Positions 23,742 to 32,012 are shown, numbered from the stretch's first letter. The stretch is 64,000 nt of DNA from Paractinoplanes bogorensis (GCF_018829635.1 NZ_JAHKKG010000014.1:1-64000); one strand, 5' to 3'. Program-made: numbers and translations. Notes: generated by a model from the letters alone, not told the origin.

Positions 23742-24512
23742 ATGCTCTCGGTATCCGGACTCCGCAAGGTCTACCAGCCTCATGTCGAAGCTCTCCGCGA
23801 CCTCACCTTCACCGTCGAGCGGGGTGAGCTCGTCTGCCTGGTCGGGCCGTCCGGCTGCGGCAAGACGACGTTGCTGCGCTGCATCGCCGGCCTGCTCGAA
23901 CCGACCGGTGGAAAAGTCAGCCTGGACGGACGCGAGGTCAGCGGTCCGCCGCCGGGTCTGGCCATGGTGTTCCAGGAATACGGCCGCAGCCTCTTCCCCT
24001 GGATGACCGTCCGCGACAACGTCGAACTGCCTTTGAAACAAAAGAGGCTTCCCCGTACGCGTCGGAGCGCGCTCGTCGAGGAATCGCTCACCGCCGTCGG
24101 CCTGGCCGGCTCGGAGTCCGCGTACCCGTGGCAACTCTCCGGCGGCATGCAGCAGCGAGTGGCCATCGCACGGGCGGTCGCCTACGAGCCGTCGACGCTG
24201 CTCATGGACGAGCCGTTCGCCGCGGTCGACGCACAGACCCGGGCCGACCTGGAAGACCTGGTGCGCTCGCTGTGGCAGCGGCTCGGGGTGACCGTCCTGT
24301 TCATCACGCACGACATCGACGAGGCGGTATACCTGGGCCAGCGCGTGCTCATGCTGTCGTCGTCACCGACCGTGGTGCAGGACGAGATCACGGTCGACCT
24401 CCCCGCGGAACGCGACCAGCTGCACACGCGGGCCGATCCGCGCTTCACCGAACTGCGGACGCACGTCTACGAGCAGATCCAGGCGGCCAAGCTCAGTACG
24501 CGTACCGGCTGA
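23742..24512 (+). CDS. ABC importer ATPase (SsuB/TauB type)
   Basis: A 256-residue ATP-binding subunit. Walker A is GPSGCGKTT (about 35-43), the Q loop is in VFQEYGRSLFPWMTV, the signature is LSGGMQQR, Walker B is LLMDEPFAAVD and the switch is in ITHDIDEA. It starts four bases after permease 2, closing a four-gene importer operon. The last 20 bases overlap the convergent PPOX-like gene. Confidence 0.92.
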   Translation: MLSVSGLRKVYQPHVEALRDLTFTVERGELVCLVGPSGCGKTTLLRCIAGLLEPTGGKVSLDGREVSGPPPGLAMVFQEYGRSLFPWMTVRDNVELPLKQKRLPRTRRSALVEESLTAVGLAGSESAYPWQLSGGMQQRVAIARAVAYEPSTLLMDEPFAAVDAQTRADLEDLVRSLWQRLGVTVLFITHDIDEAVYLGQRVLMLSSSPTVVQDEITVDLPAERDQLHTRADPRFTELRTHVYEQIQAAKLSTRTG

Positions 24513-24921
24513 TCGTCTCCGGGTGGATCACGACGCGTACCTGGTCGCGGCCGAGGATCTCGTCGAGGTCGCCTTGACGCAGCGGGTCGCCCAGGTCCCA
24601 GTAGCGGGCGGCCAGCCGTTTCGCCAGGTCGTGCCCGCCGTCCGGCTCGATCGTGGTGCGGCCCGCGACGGCGATCCAGCGTTCGCGCTCGGTGGCCGGG
24701 GCCGCGACCACGATCGACGCCCGCGGGTCACGGCCCAGACGGCGTACCTTGAGCGTGTCCGGGCCGGTGAACAGCTGGATCGCGCCGTCCGGGGTGGCCT
24801 CGAACCACACCGGACGCGGCTGAGGCGGTTGCGGGCCGGTCGCCACCGACAGGAATCCGTGCAGCGGGCGGGCGAGGAACTCGAGGTCGTCGGCGGTCAG
24901 GCGGGCGGCGTCGGGGCTCAT
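24493..24921 (-). CDS. Pyridoxamine-5'-phosphate-oxidase-like flavin/F420-binding protein
   Basis: A 142-residue split-barrel protein of the PPOX class, common in actinobacteria as F420- or FMN-dependent reductases or haem-binding proteins. Features are FLARPLHGFLSVATG, QPRPVWFEATPDGAIQLFTG and the WIAVAGRTTIE strand. The ATG at 24919-24921 (MSPDAARLT) gives a normal length. Convergent with the ABC ATPase. Cofactor choice cannot be settled by eye. Confidence 0.78.
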   Translation of the reverse strand: MSPDAARLTADDLEFLARPLHGFLSVATGPQPPQPRPVWFEATPDGAIQLFTGPDTLKVRRLGRDPRASIVVAAPATERERWIAVAGRTTIEPDGGHDLAKRLAARYWDLGDPLRQGDLDEILGRDQVRVVIHPETISRYAY

Positions 24922-25142
24922 CCGATCAACGCTACTGGCTCTGGTGTCCGGCCGGCCTCGCCTCGCTGTTGTGTCCGGCCTTTTGTGTCCGGCTCGCCTC
25001 GCCTCGCTCGACGGCGCTGTCATCCCCGACTTTTCCCGGGTGTCCACCCTGGCTTTTTCCAGGGTTTTTTCCCAGGTCCGGCACAGGCTCGAGAGGGCGT
25101 GCGGGCGTCATGCTGAAGGGACCGCCTCGACAGGGAGTCGCC
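24922..25142. other. Low-complexity intergenic stretch
   Basis: Pyrimidine-rich on the plus strand, with repeats of the words tgtccggc, cctcgcctcg and ttttcc (for example near 24938-24999 and 25030-25075). No gene is seen. It separates the PPOX gene from the GlsB-like gene and has the texture of decayed tandem repeat. Confidence 0.5.
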
Positions 25143-25406
25143 ATGGAGATCTCCGGGATTTTCACCGCCATCATCGTCGGTCTCATCATCGGTGCGCTGG
25201 GCCGTCTCGTCCTGCCCGGCAAACAGAACATCTCGATCTGGCTGACACTGCTCATCGGCATCATCGCGGCGCTGGTCGGCACGTTCCTGGCCGCGCTGAT
25301 CGGGGTCGACGACACGCGCGGGATCGACTGGATCGAGCTGATTCTGCAGGTCGCGCTCGCGGCCGGGGGTGTGGCGCTGGTCGCCGGCACCCGTCGCCGG
25401 TCCTGA
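25143..25406 (+). CDS. GlsB/YeaQ/YmgE-family small membrane protein
   Basis: An 87-residue protein with three membrane helices (about 6-22, 31-50 and 61-81). The family pattern GLIIGALGRLVLPGKQN is near the N-terminus. The family is often labelled transglycosylase-associated or stress-response protein, without a proven activity. AGGGAG lies six bases before the ATG. A 24-bp tandem array begins soon after the stop. Confidence 0.85.
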   Translation: MEISGIFTAIIVGLIIGALGRLVLPGKQNISIWLTLLIGIIAALVGTFLAALIGVDDTRGIDWIELILQVALAAGGVALVAGTRRRS

Positions 25407-25460
25407 CTGCACGTTCGCCAGTTTCCCGGCCCGCTTCCGGCCCCGATGCCAAATCTGTTT

Positions 25461-25646
25461 CGGGGCCGGTTGCCGGTCTTGTGTCGGGGCCGGCTGCCGC
25501 TCTGCGCCGGGGCCGGCCGGTTTGCGTCGGGGCCGATGCCAGCTTTGCGTCGGGGCCGGTTGCCGGTTTTGTGTCGGGGCCGGTTGCCGGTTTTGTGTCG
25601 GGGCCGGTTGCCGGTTTTGTTTCGGGGCCGGTTGCCGGTTTTGTTT
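25461..25646. repeat. 24-bp tandem array
   Basis: About eight units of CGGGGCCGGTTGCCGGTTTT plus GTGT or GTTT. The last four (25551-25646) are nearly identical, while the earlier ones vary from 20 to 24 bases. A degenerate unit may begin near 25437. It lies between two genes. The variable unit lengths argue against coding, although all frames are open across the regular part. Confidence 0.9.
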
Positions 25647-25798
25647 CGGGTCCATAACGGAATGACGCCTGGGTCACCGGCCACTGACGGCCGGTGACCG
25701 CGACTCGCTGAGTCGTACCACCCTCATGGTGCGCAAACGGGGGGATGTGCGAAGCTGCGCGCTACATCCGCAGCTCTCATCTGTTCGGAGCCTTTCAT

Positions 25799-26995
25799 AT
25801 GGCATCGTTCCTCTTCATTGTCGGCGGGATCGTCGTCGGATTCCTCGCCGGTTGGCTGTTGCGCGGACTGCGGTCCGCCAAGCCCACGGCCACCGAGACG
25901 CCCGCCGCCTCCGCCGCCACGATCAGCGCGCCGGCCACCGCAGCCACGACCACCGAGGACGAGCCGAAGGCCGAACCGGTCGAGGCAGAGTCCGTCATCG
26001 AACCCATCGCCGTCGCGGAGCCCGCCGTCGACGCGAAGCCCGCCGACGCCGAATCCGTCACCGGCACCGAGCCGACCGCCGACGCCGAGCCCACTGACAA
26101 GACCGTCGCGGGCGAGTCCGAGCCCACCGCGATCGTTGAGCCGGCCATCGTCGAGCCCGAGCCGGTCGCCGTCGCGGGCCAGTCCGAGCCCGCCGCGATC
26201 GCTGAGCCGGCCATCGTCGAGTCCGAGCCGGTCGCCGTCGTCGCCGAGCCTGCCGCCGCTGAGCCTGCCGCCGCTGAGCCGGCCGGCGCCGAGCCCGCCA
26301 TCGCCGAGCCGGTCGCGGCCGCCGACGAGCTGGCCGACGACGAGCGCGTGACCGAACCGGTGCGCCGCACCGAGCCGGCCGCCGCCGTGGCCGAGCCCGC
26401 CATCGCCATCGCCGTCGCCGCCGTTCCGGTGCCGGCCGCGGCGGCGGACGACCTCGCGGACGACGAACGCGTGACCGAGCCGGTGCGCCGGTCCGAGCCC
26501 GAGCCGATCGCCGTCACCGCCGAGCCCGCCGTGGTGTCGGCCCCGATCGCCGAGCCCACCCCGGTCGCCGCGGCCAAGCCCGCCCCGAAGCCGCGGGCCG
26601 CCCGCACCCGCACGGCCAAGCCGAAGCCGGTCGCCGCCGTGCCCGGTGCCGCCGAGTCGGACGAGGTCGCGGCCGTGCCCGCCCCCGTGGCCGTGGAAGC
26701 GCCGTCCATTGCGGACACCACCGCCGCGGTGCCGGGCAACGCCGAGCCCGAGGAGATCGCCGCCGTACCCGCCCCGGTCGCCGTGGCGATCGCCGAGCCC
26801 GACGACCTCACCCGGATCGCCGGCATCGGCCCCAAGATGGCGATGGCCCTCGCCGTCGCCGGGATCACCCGCTTCGAGCAGCTGGCCGACACCGACGTGG
26901 CCACGTTGCGGGCCGCCGTCACCGGCGCCGGCCTGCGCCTGGCCCCCACCCTGCCGACGTGGCCCGAGCAGGCCAAAAAGCTCGCCGGCAACTGA
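25799..26995 (+). CDS. Membrane-anchored protein with Ala/Pro/Glu-rich stalk and helix-hairpin-helix domain
   Basis: A 398-residue protein. One membrane helix lies at about residues 3-20 (FLFIVGGIVVGFLAGWLL). A roughly 290-residue stalk is rich in Glu-Pro, Ala and Val and has repeated words (ESEPVAVV, ERVTEPVRR, AAVPAPVAV). The last 65 residues are a helix-hairpin-helix/SAP-like fold (LTRIAGIGPKMAMALAVAG), similar to the DUF4332-type domains annotated as flap-nuclease-like. The ATG at 25799 has GGAG eight bases upstream; the earlier ATG at 25745 is rejected. It may hold DNA or protein near the membrane; the function is unknown. Confidence 0.8.
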   Translation: MASFLFIVGGIVVGFLAGWLLRGLRSAKPTATETPAASAATISAPATAATTTEDEPKAEPVEAESVIEPIAVAEPAVDAKPADAESVTGTEPTADAEPTDKTVAGESEPTAIVEPAIVEPEPVAVAGQSEPAAIAEPAIVESEPVAVVAEPAAAEPAAAEPAGAEPAIAEPVAAADELADDERVTEPVRRTEPAAAVAEPAIAIAVAAVPVPAAAADDLADDERVTEPVRRSEPEPIAVTAEPAVVSAPIAEPTPVAAAKPAPKPRAARTRTAKPKPVAAVPGAAESDEVAAVPAPVAVEAPSIADTTAAVPGNAEPEEIAAVPAPVAVAIAEPDDLTRIAGIGPKMAMALAVAGITRFEQLADTDVATLRAAVTGAGLRLAPTLPTWPEQAKKLAGN

Positions 26996-27010
26996 CCACC
27001 GCACGACCCC

Positions 27011-27046
27011 GAGGCCCGGTGCCACCTTCACGGTGCGCCGGGCCTC
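27011..27046 (+). terminator. Terminator after the helix-hairpin-helix protein gene
   Basis: GAGGCCCGG (27011-27019) pairs with CCGGGCCTC (27038-27046), and CACC with GGTG inside. It lies 16 bases past the stop codon. No U-tract follows. Confidence 0.7.
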
Positions 27047-27089
27047 TCCCATGACACCCCAGGACGCGGTGACCTCCGCTCCCACCCAG

Positions 27090-27200
27090 ACACAGACCTA
27101 GGCACGGACCCAGCACCGACACACCCAGCGCACGCCGCCCAGGCACAGACCTAGGCACAGACCCGCCCAGCGCACGCCGCCCAGGCACAGACCTAGGCAC
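27090..27200. repeat. 42-bp direct repeat, two copies plus a fragment
   Basis: A 35-base sequence starting CCCAGCGCACGCC and ending CCTAGGCAC occurs at 27124-27158 and again at 27166-27200 without mismatch, a 42-base period. A third, partial copy (CACAGACCTAGGCAC) is at 27091-27105. Related words continue to about 27250. No gene is seen here. Confidence 0.85.
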
Positions 27201-27301
27201 GGGACCCGGCACAGACTCACGCAGCGACACGCCCAGGCACATTGCGTGCACAGGCACGAGCCCACCGCAGCGGTGTCGGCCCGTGGAGGCCGGTGCGGTT
27301 T

Positions 27302-28348
27302 CTAGGACAGGCGGCTTACCGTGGCCGCTACGCGTTCGCGCAGGTCGTCGGGAAGCGGGGCGTAGCCGGCCTGGGCTGCCGTGGTTTGGCCGGCGGGGCT
27401 GGAGGCGTACGAGAGGAAGCTCTTGACCAGGTCGGAAGCGCCGGCCTGGCAGACGATCTCGTAGGTGACCAGCACCAAGGGGTAGGCCAGCGGATCGGCG
27501 ATGCGGTAGTCGAGCTCCAGCCGCAGGCCCTCGGTGCCGACCACGCGGGCGCCGGCCACCGTGCGGGCCGCGGCGCTGTCGCTCAGCGGGACGAACTCGC
27601 CGGACGCGTTGCCCACGCGGGCGGTCGGCAGGTTGTGGAAGCGGGCGTACGAGGCCTCGACGTAGCCGATCGCGCCGTCGGTGCGCTCGATCGCCGACAC
27701 CAGGGCGTTGCTGCCGTCGGCGCCGGTGCCGCCCGGTGCGGGCCAGGCCGAGTCGGACTTCAGGCCCCAGTCGGCGGCCGCGGTCGCGGCCAGGAAGCGG
27801 GTGAAGTTGTCGGTCGTGCCCGAGCTGTCGGAGCGGTGGATCGCCCGGATCGAGGTCTCGGGCAGGGTCACGCCGGGGTTGTCGGCCACGATTCGCTGGT
27901 CGTTCCAACGGGTGATCTTTCCGGTGAAGATGCGTGCGATCGTCGCCGGGGACAGTCGCAGATCGTCGACGCCGGCCACCGTGAAGGCGAGCGCGATCGG
28001 GCCGACGACCATCGGCAGGTGCACGATCGGGCCCTGGCAGCGGGCCTTGGCCAGGGCCTGCTCGGCGACGCCGGTCGGCGAGTCGGAGCCGGCGAAGTCG
28101 CCGGTGCCCGCCCAGAACGCGCGCCGGCCCGTGCCCGAGCCGACACTGTCGTACTCGATGGTCGCCTCGGCGCAGCTGACCTGGTAGTCCTTGATCCAGG
28201 CGCTGACCGCGTTGGCCTGGGCCGACGAGCCCTGGGCGGTGATCGAGCCCTTCGCGCAGTCGATCACGTCGCGGTCCGGTGTGCTCGGCGAGTCGCAGGC
28301 CGCGACGGCCAGCACGAGGGCGGCGAGGGCGAGGAATCGGGGCTTCAT
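27302..28348 (-). CDS. PstS-like substrate-binding lipoprotein
   Basis: A 348-residue lipoprotein. The signal peptide ends in the lipobox LAVAAC (Cys about residue 18). The mature part is a PstS/PBP-like phosphate-binding fold: ITAQGSSAQANAVSAWI, then SGTGRRAF, and later IHRSDSSGTTDNFTRFL, the usual phosphate-contacting SGT segment. No pstCAB genes lie nearby. Instead its ATG overlaps the stop of a large membrane protein, so it may act as a sensor subunit rather than in transport. Confidence 0.82.
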   Translation of the reverse strand: MKPRFLALAALVLAVAACDSPSTPDRDVIDCAKGSITAQGSSAQANAVSAWIKDYQVSCAEATIEYDSVGSGTGRRAFWAGTGDFAGSDSPTGVAEQALAKARCQGPIVHLPMVVGPIALAFTVAGVDDLRLSPATIARIFTGKITRWNDQRIVADNPGVTLPETSIRAIHRSDSSGTTDNFTRFLAATAAADWGLKSDSAWPAPGGTGADGSNALVSAIERTDGAIGYVEASYARFHNLPTARVGNASGEFVPLSDSAAARTVAGARVVGTEGLRLELDYRIADPLAYPLVLVTYEIVCQAGASDLVKSFLSYASSPAGQTTAAQAGYAPLPDDLRERVAATVSRLS

Positions 28349-29649
28349 CGGTACTCCGCGAATCGCTTGCGGACCGCGACCGGCACCAGCAGGATCACCA
28401 GGCCCAGGGCCGCGGCCGGGATGTATGCCCAGCCGGTGAGCAGGATCTCGGCGTCGCGCAGCGAGCGGTCGAAGTCGTCCTTGCGGGACGCGGCGATGTC
28501 GGCCACGGCCGCGTCGTAGTAGGAGAAATCGAAGGCCGCGTCGCCGCGCCGGATGCCGGTGAGGGCGCTGATCGCCTCGGTCGTCTTGCCGGCGTCGGCG
28601 AGCTGGACGATGCGGGTGTGACCGGCCCGGTAGGTCTGCCAGCGCTCGACGACCTGCTCGGTGTAGTACGGGCCGACGTCGGGGCCGCCCGCGACCGAGG
28701 GCAGGCCGGTGCCGTCCGCCTCGAGCGCGTCGGCCTTGCGGTCGAAGTCCTGCCGGTAGTAGTCGAGCCCGTCGCTGATCAGATAGCGCGACGTGTCGGC
28801 GGCGGCGTCGTAGCTGACCGCGCGGGCCAGGGACAGGTCGAGGAACGGGACCAGTCTCTCGTCGCGGGCCTGGCCCAGCATCCGTCCCTGCACGATCAGG
28901 ACGGTCACCAGCGGGACGAGCAGCACCACGGTCAGCAGCGTGGCCGCGATCAGCGCCGGGTTCATGATGCGGCGGAACCGCCGGGCCAGCCACACCTGCA
29001 GCGCGATCAGCAGGATCAGCAGCGCGCCGCCGAGCAGCACGGCCAGGATCACGCCGGCCGTCTGCGTCGCGCTCTTGGCCGCGTACGCCTGGTCGAGCCG
29101 GCTCTCGCTGGCCTCGCGCAGCCGGGTCGCGGCCGGGAGCAGGTCGAGGTGCAGCACGTTGGTGGCCTGGGTGTAGTAGCCGCCGGCGGTCGGGCCCGCG
29201 GTCAGCGCCTGCCAGACGCGCTCGCGATAGACGCCGAGGTCGTGCATCAGGTCGAGCACGATGGCGCGTTCGGACTCGCCCGCCGCCGTGGTCAGCGAGA
29301 GCTGCAGGTCGGTGTCGACCTGGCGGCCGCGCTGCTGGTAGGCGCCCAGGGCGTCGATCTGGCTGCCCGCGAACTCGTCGCGGGAGGCGGTGAGCACGAG
29401 CCGGGCGACCTGCGCGTCCATGTCGCTGAGAGCGAAGTAGAGGTCGGCGGCGGTGGCGGCCTGCGGGGCGGCCTCGTCGCCGATGATGCGCACCTGCTGC
29501 TGCACCCGGGCCATGACCAGACAGGCCGAGACGAGCAGGGCGGCGGCGACCAGAATCGTGACGGTCACCAACAGACGTAACCGGGCCGGGGTCTCGGGGC
29601 GGGCGGCTCTCCGGACGATGCTCCGGGTGGCCTCGATGACTGCTGGCAC
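28345..29649 (-). CDS. Membrane protein with two extracytoplasmic helical-bundle domains
   Basis: A 434-residue protein of no named family. Membrane helices lie at about 25-47, 195-220, 228-252 and 402-423. Between helices 1-2 and 3-4 are two helical regions outside the membrane (about 50-190 and 255-400), resembling the four-helix-bundle ligand domains of chemoreceptors. There is no HAMP, kinase or methyl-accepting domain; only seven or so residues (RKRFAEYR) follow the last helix. The start is GTG at 29647-29649. It is translationally coupled to the PstS-like gene. Confidence 0.75.
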   Translation of the reverse strand: MPAVIEATRSIVRRAARPETPARLRLLVTVTILVAAALLVSACLVMARVQQQVRIIGDEAAPQAATAADLYFALSDMDAQVARLVLTASRDEFAGSQIDALGAYQQRGRQVDTDLQLSLTTAAGESERAIVLDLMHDLGVYRERVWQALTAGPTAGGYYTQATNVLHLDLLPAATRLREASESRLDQAYAAKSATQTAGVILAVLLGGALLILLIALQVWLARRFRRIMNPALIAATLLTVVLLVPLVTVLIVQGRMLGQARDERLVPFLDLSLARAVSYDAAADTSRYLISDGLDYYRQDFDRKADALEADGTGLPSVAGGPDVGPYYTEQVVERWQTYRAGHTRIVQLADAGKTTEAISALTGIRRGDAAFDFSYYDAAVADIAASRKDDFDRSLRDAEILLTGWAYIPAAALGLVILLVPVAVRKRFAEYR

Positions 29650-29724
29650 GGCTCAAAAGTAATGCAGTTCGGCAATTCCCAGAACGGCGGGTTGATCAAT
29701 TTTCGGCGTTAACCCGGCGTTTAT

Positions 29725-30027
29725 TCAATGCACGGATTGCCGTAACCTTTGGTGAGGGACCCCGGCCGCCGCGAGTCGTTGCGTGACCTCGCCGCGTGGG
29801 CTCACGATCTCGACCGACACCTGGTGGTCGTCGCCCAAGGCGCAGGCCGCGGCGACCGAGCCGACGTTGAGCGGGTCGAGGTCGTGCATGTCACCCAGGT
29901 CGACGATCAGGCGAAACGGGCGAACCCGGCGGACCGTGTGAACCAGCACCCGGCGCAGCTCACCGTCGTCCGAGCCGCTCAGGGTGATCACGACGGTGCC
30001 GTCGTCGCGTGTCAGCACGTCCACCAC
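29725..30027 (-). CDS. STAS-domain protein lacking the phosphorylatable serine
   Basis: A 100-residue STAS-fold protein like anti-sigma-factor antagonists. It begins VVDVLTRDDGTVVITLSG and carries the helix-1 region VDLGDMHDLDPLNVGSVAAA. Where antagonists have Asp-Ser, this has Asp-Pro, so control by the usual kinase/PP2C switch is doubtful. The GTG at 30025-30027 is preferred because AGGTGG is seven bases upstream; an earlier GTG at 30048 would precede that site. Monocistronic. Confidence 0.65.
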   Translation of the reverse strand: MVDVLTRDDGTVVITLSGSDDGELRRVLVHTVRRVRPFRLIVDLGDMHDLDPLNVGSVAAACALGDDHQVSVEIVSPRGEVTQRLAAAGVPHQRLRQSVH

Positions 30028-30259
30028 GACCGCACCACCTCTCGTCACTCTGCGTCGAACAGACGGTCCACTTTACGACGGATATTCATGTGCCGTCGAC
30101 CGCCGCGGCAGTACTTGATCACACACTTGAAGGTGCTTGCGGAAAACGGAATACGTAATCTCCTGGAAATTGTCCGGTTCTCTCGGCGAGTGCAACGGTT
30201 CGGCGGCAGGCCCGGGGTGAGCCGCGACACCGGCCGGCGTCGGCGGACACAATTCAGCG
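30028..30259. other. Intergenic region
   Basis: About 230 bases with lower GC than the surroundings, between a minus-strand STAS gene and a plus-strand hydrolase gene. It should hold divergent promoters. No clear -35/-10 pair or operator was identified. Confidence 0.35.
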
Positions 30260-31234
30260 GTGCGGTACGGGCGGATTGTGGCAGCTGTCCTTGCGGTCGT
30301 GGCGGGTGTCACGGCGTACGGGAAAATCGAATCTCAGCGACCGGTGAGCCTGACGCCGTCCGGCCCGCATGCGGTCGGCCGCCTCACCGACGAATGGGTC
30401 GATCGTTCCCGTACGGACCAGTTCGCCCCGATCGGCGGCACGCCCCGCATCCTGTCGACCTGGATCTTGTACCCGGCGGCGCCCGGCGCGCCCGGCCCGG
30501 AGTCGGTCTACACGCCCGGGAAATGGGCGGGCCTGCACCGGTTCGGCTGGGGCATGACCGCTTTTGATCGCGTACGCACGGGGACGCGCGACGGTGTGCC
30601 CCCGGCCCCGGGCCCGTTCCCCGTGGTGGTGCTGCTGCCCGACCTCGGATACGCGGCCCCGCAGTATTCGGCGATCGCATCCGCCCTGGCCGCGCGCGGC
30701 AACGTCGTGGTCGGGGTGACCCCCACCTACAGCGCCCGCCTGACCGTGATCAACGACCAGCGGGTCGCCGCCAGCGCCGCCGGTTCCGGCCCCGACCGGC
30801 AGGACCAACTGGTGTCGGTGTGGGCGGCCGACGCGCGGTTCGCCGCCCGGCGAGCGGTGCAGCAGTTCGGGCGGAGCGCCGACGCGGGCCGGATCGCGTA
30901 CGCCGGGCACGGGCTGGGCGGCTCGGCCACGATCGAGGCGTGCCGGGTCGACGGCCGCTGCGACGCCGCGATCGCGCTCGACGGCGAGCCCCGCGGCCTG
31001 GCCGGTTTCGGCCGCCCGCTGCTCCGCTTGTCGACGGCCGGCACCGACTACGCCGCCTACCGCATCGTCGCGCCGCTGCGGTGGACGCTGCCGTCGGGTT
31101 CGCTCAAGGGGCGCCGCGGCCTGGACATCACGGTCGAATACACCGCGAGCTTCCTGCACGACACGTTCGCCGGTGTGAGTTGGACTGCGCCGCCCTACCC
31201 CGAGGCCCGGCACGCTGACATCCTGAGTCGATGA
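30260..31234 (+). CDS. PAF-acetylhydrolase-like alpha/beta hydrolase without the catalytic serine
   Basis: A 324-residue protein with an N-terminal membrane or signal helix (about 5-20). It has the PAF-acetylhydrolase/dienelactone-type layout: ILSTWILYPA, then FPVVVLLPDLGYAAPQYSAIA, then the elbow AGHGLGGSA. At the elbow the nucleophile position (normally Ser in GHSxGG) is Gly, encoded GGG at about 30910. CRVDGRCDAAIALDGEP follows as in active relatives. It is probably inactive as a hydrolase or uses another residue. The start is GTG without a clear ribosome binding site. Confidence 0.7.
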   Translation: MRYGRIVAAVLAVVAGVTAYGKIESQRPVSLTPSGPHAVGRLTDEWVDRSRTDQFAPIGGTPRILSTWILYPAAPGAPGPESVYTPGKWAGLHRFGWGMTAFDRVRTGTRDGVPPAPGPFPVVVLLPDLGYAAPQYSAIASALAARGNVVVGVTPTYSARLTVINDQRVAASAAGSGPDRQDQLVSVWAADARFAARRAVQQFGRSADAGRIAYAGHGLGGSATIEACRVDGRCDAAIALDGEPRGLAGFGRPLLRLSTAGTDYAAYRIVAPLRWTLPSGSLKGRRGLDITVEYTASFLHDTFAGVSWTAPPYPEARHADILSR

Positions 31235-32004
31235 CCGTCGCCGAGACCTTCGACCGGGTCGCCGCCCAGTACGACAACGTGGGCGTCGACTTCTTCACCC
31301 CGCTGGCCGCCGCCCTGGTCACCGCCGCGCAGCCGCACCCCGGCGACCGGGTGCTCGACGCCGGCTGTGGTCGCGGCGCGGCCCTGCTCGCGGCGGCCGG
31401 GGCGGTCGGGCCCGAAGGCCACGTGACCGGCATCGACTTCGCCCCCGGCATGGTCGAACGCACCGCGGCCGCCACCGCGTCGCTCCCCCAGGTGACAGTC
31501 CAGTGGGGAGACGCGCAGGCGCCCGCCTTCCCCGACGAGTCGTTCGACCTGATCACGGCGGCCCTGGTGCTGTTCTTCCTGCCCGACCCACCGGCCGCCC
31601 TGACCGCTTACCGCAAACTGCTGCGCCCCGGCGGCCGCCTGGCGTTCAGCTCGTTCGCCGCGCACGACCCGCGCTACCCGGCGGCGTTGCGGCTGCTCAG
31701 CACGTTCGCCCCGGCGCCGGCCGCCCGGCCACAGATCGATCCGCTCTTCGAAACGCCGGACTCCTTGCGCGCGGCGACCACCGCGGCCGGTTTCGCCCGG
31801 ACGACGGTCACCGAGGTCTCCGTCGAGAGCACTTTCGACAACGCCGAGCGCCTGGTCACCTGGATCGGCTCACACATGGGCAGCCAGGTCGTCGAGGCCG
31901 TGCCCGTCGACCGCCGGCCCGCGGCCACCGAGGCTCTCGCTGCTTCGCTCGAGTGGCCGCTGACCACCACGACCCGCATCAACATCACGGTCGCCGACGC
32001 CTGA
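31231..32004 (+). CDS. Class I SAM-dependent methyltransferase (UbiE-like)
   Basis: A 257-residue methyltransferase. Motif I is VLDAGCGRGAAL, followed by the acidic GIDFAPGMVE, motif post-II FDLITAALVLFFLPDP and LRPGGRLAFSSF. The N-terminus FDRVAAQYDNVGVDFF is typical of UbiE/Methyltransf_11 proteins. The ATG overlaps the preceding hydrolase stop as ATGA, so the two are coupled. Substrate unknown. A 17-bp tandem array begins nine bases after the stop. Confidence 0.87.
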   Translation: MTVAETFDRVAAQYDNVGVDFFTPLAAALVTAAQPHPGDRVLDAGCGRGAALLAAAGAVGPEGHVTGIDFAPGMVERTAAATASLPQVTVQWGDAQAPAFPDESFDLITAALVLFFLPDPPAALTAYRKLLRPGGRLAFSSFAAHDPRYPAALRLLSTFAPAPAARPQIDPLFETPDSLRAATTAAGFARTTVTEVSVESTFDNAERLVTWIGSHMGSQVVEAVPVDRRPAATEALAASLEWPLTTTTRINITVADA

Positions 32005-32012
32005 CCTGAGTA

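Noticed and set aside
25261..25677. Minus-strand frames with repeated Gln-Pro-Ala words over the 24-bp array
   Set aside because: They are translations of the tandem repeat; unit lengths of 20-24 bases break the frame at the left, and no start or binding site fits.
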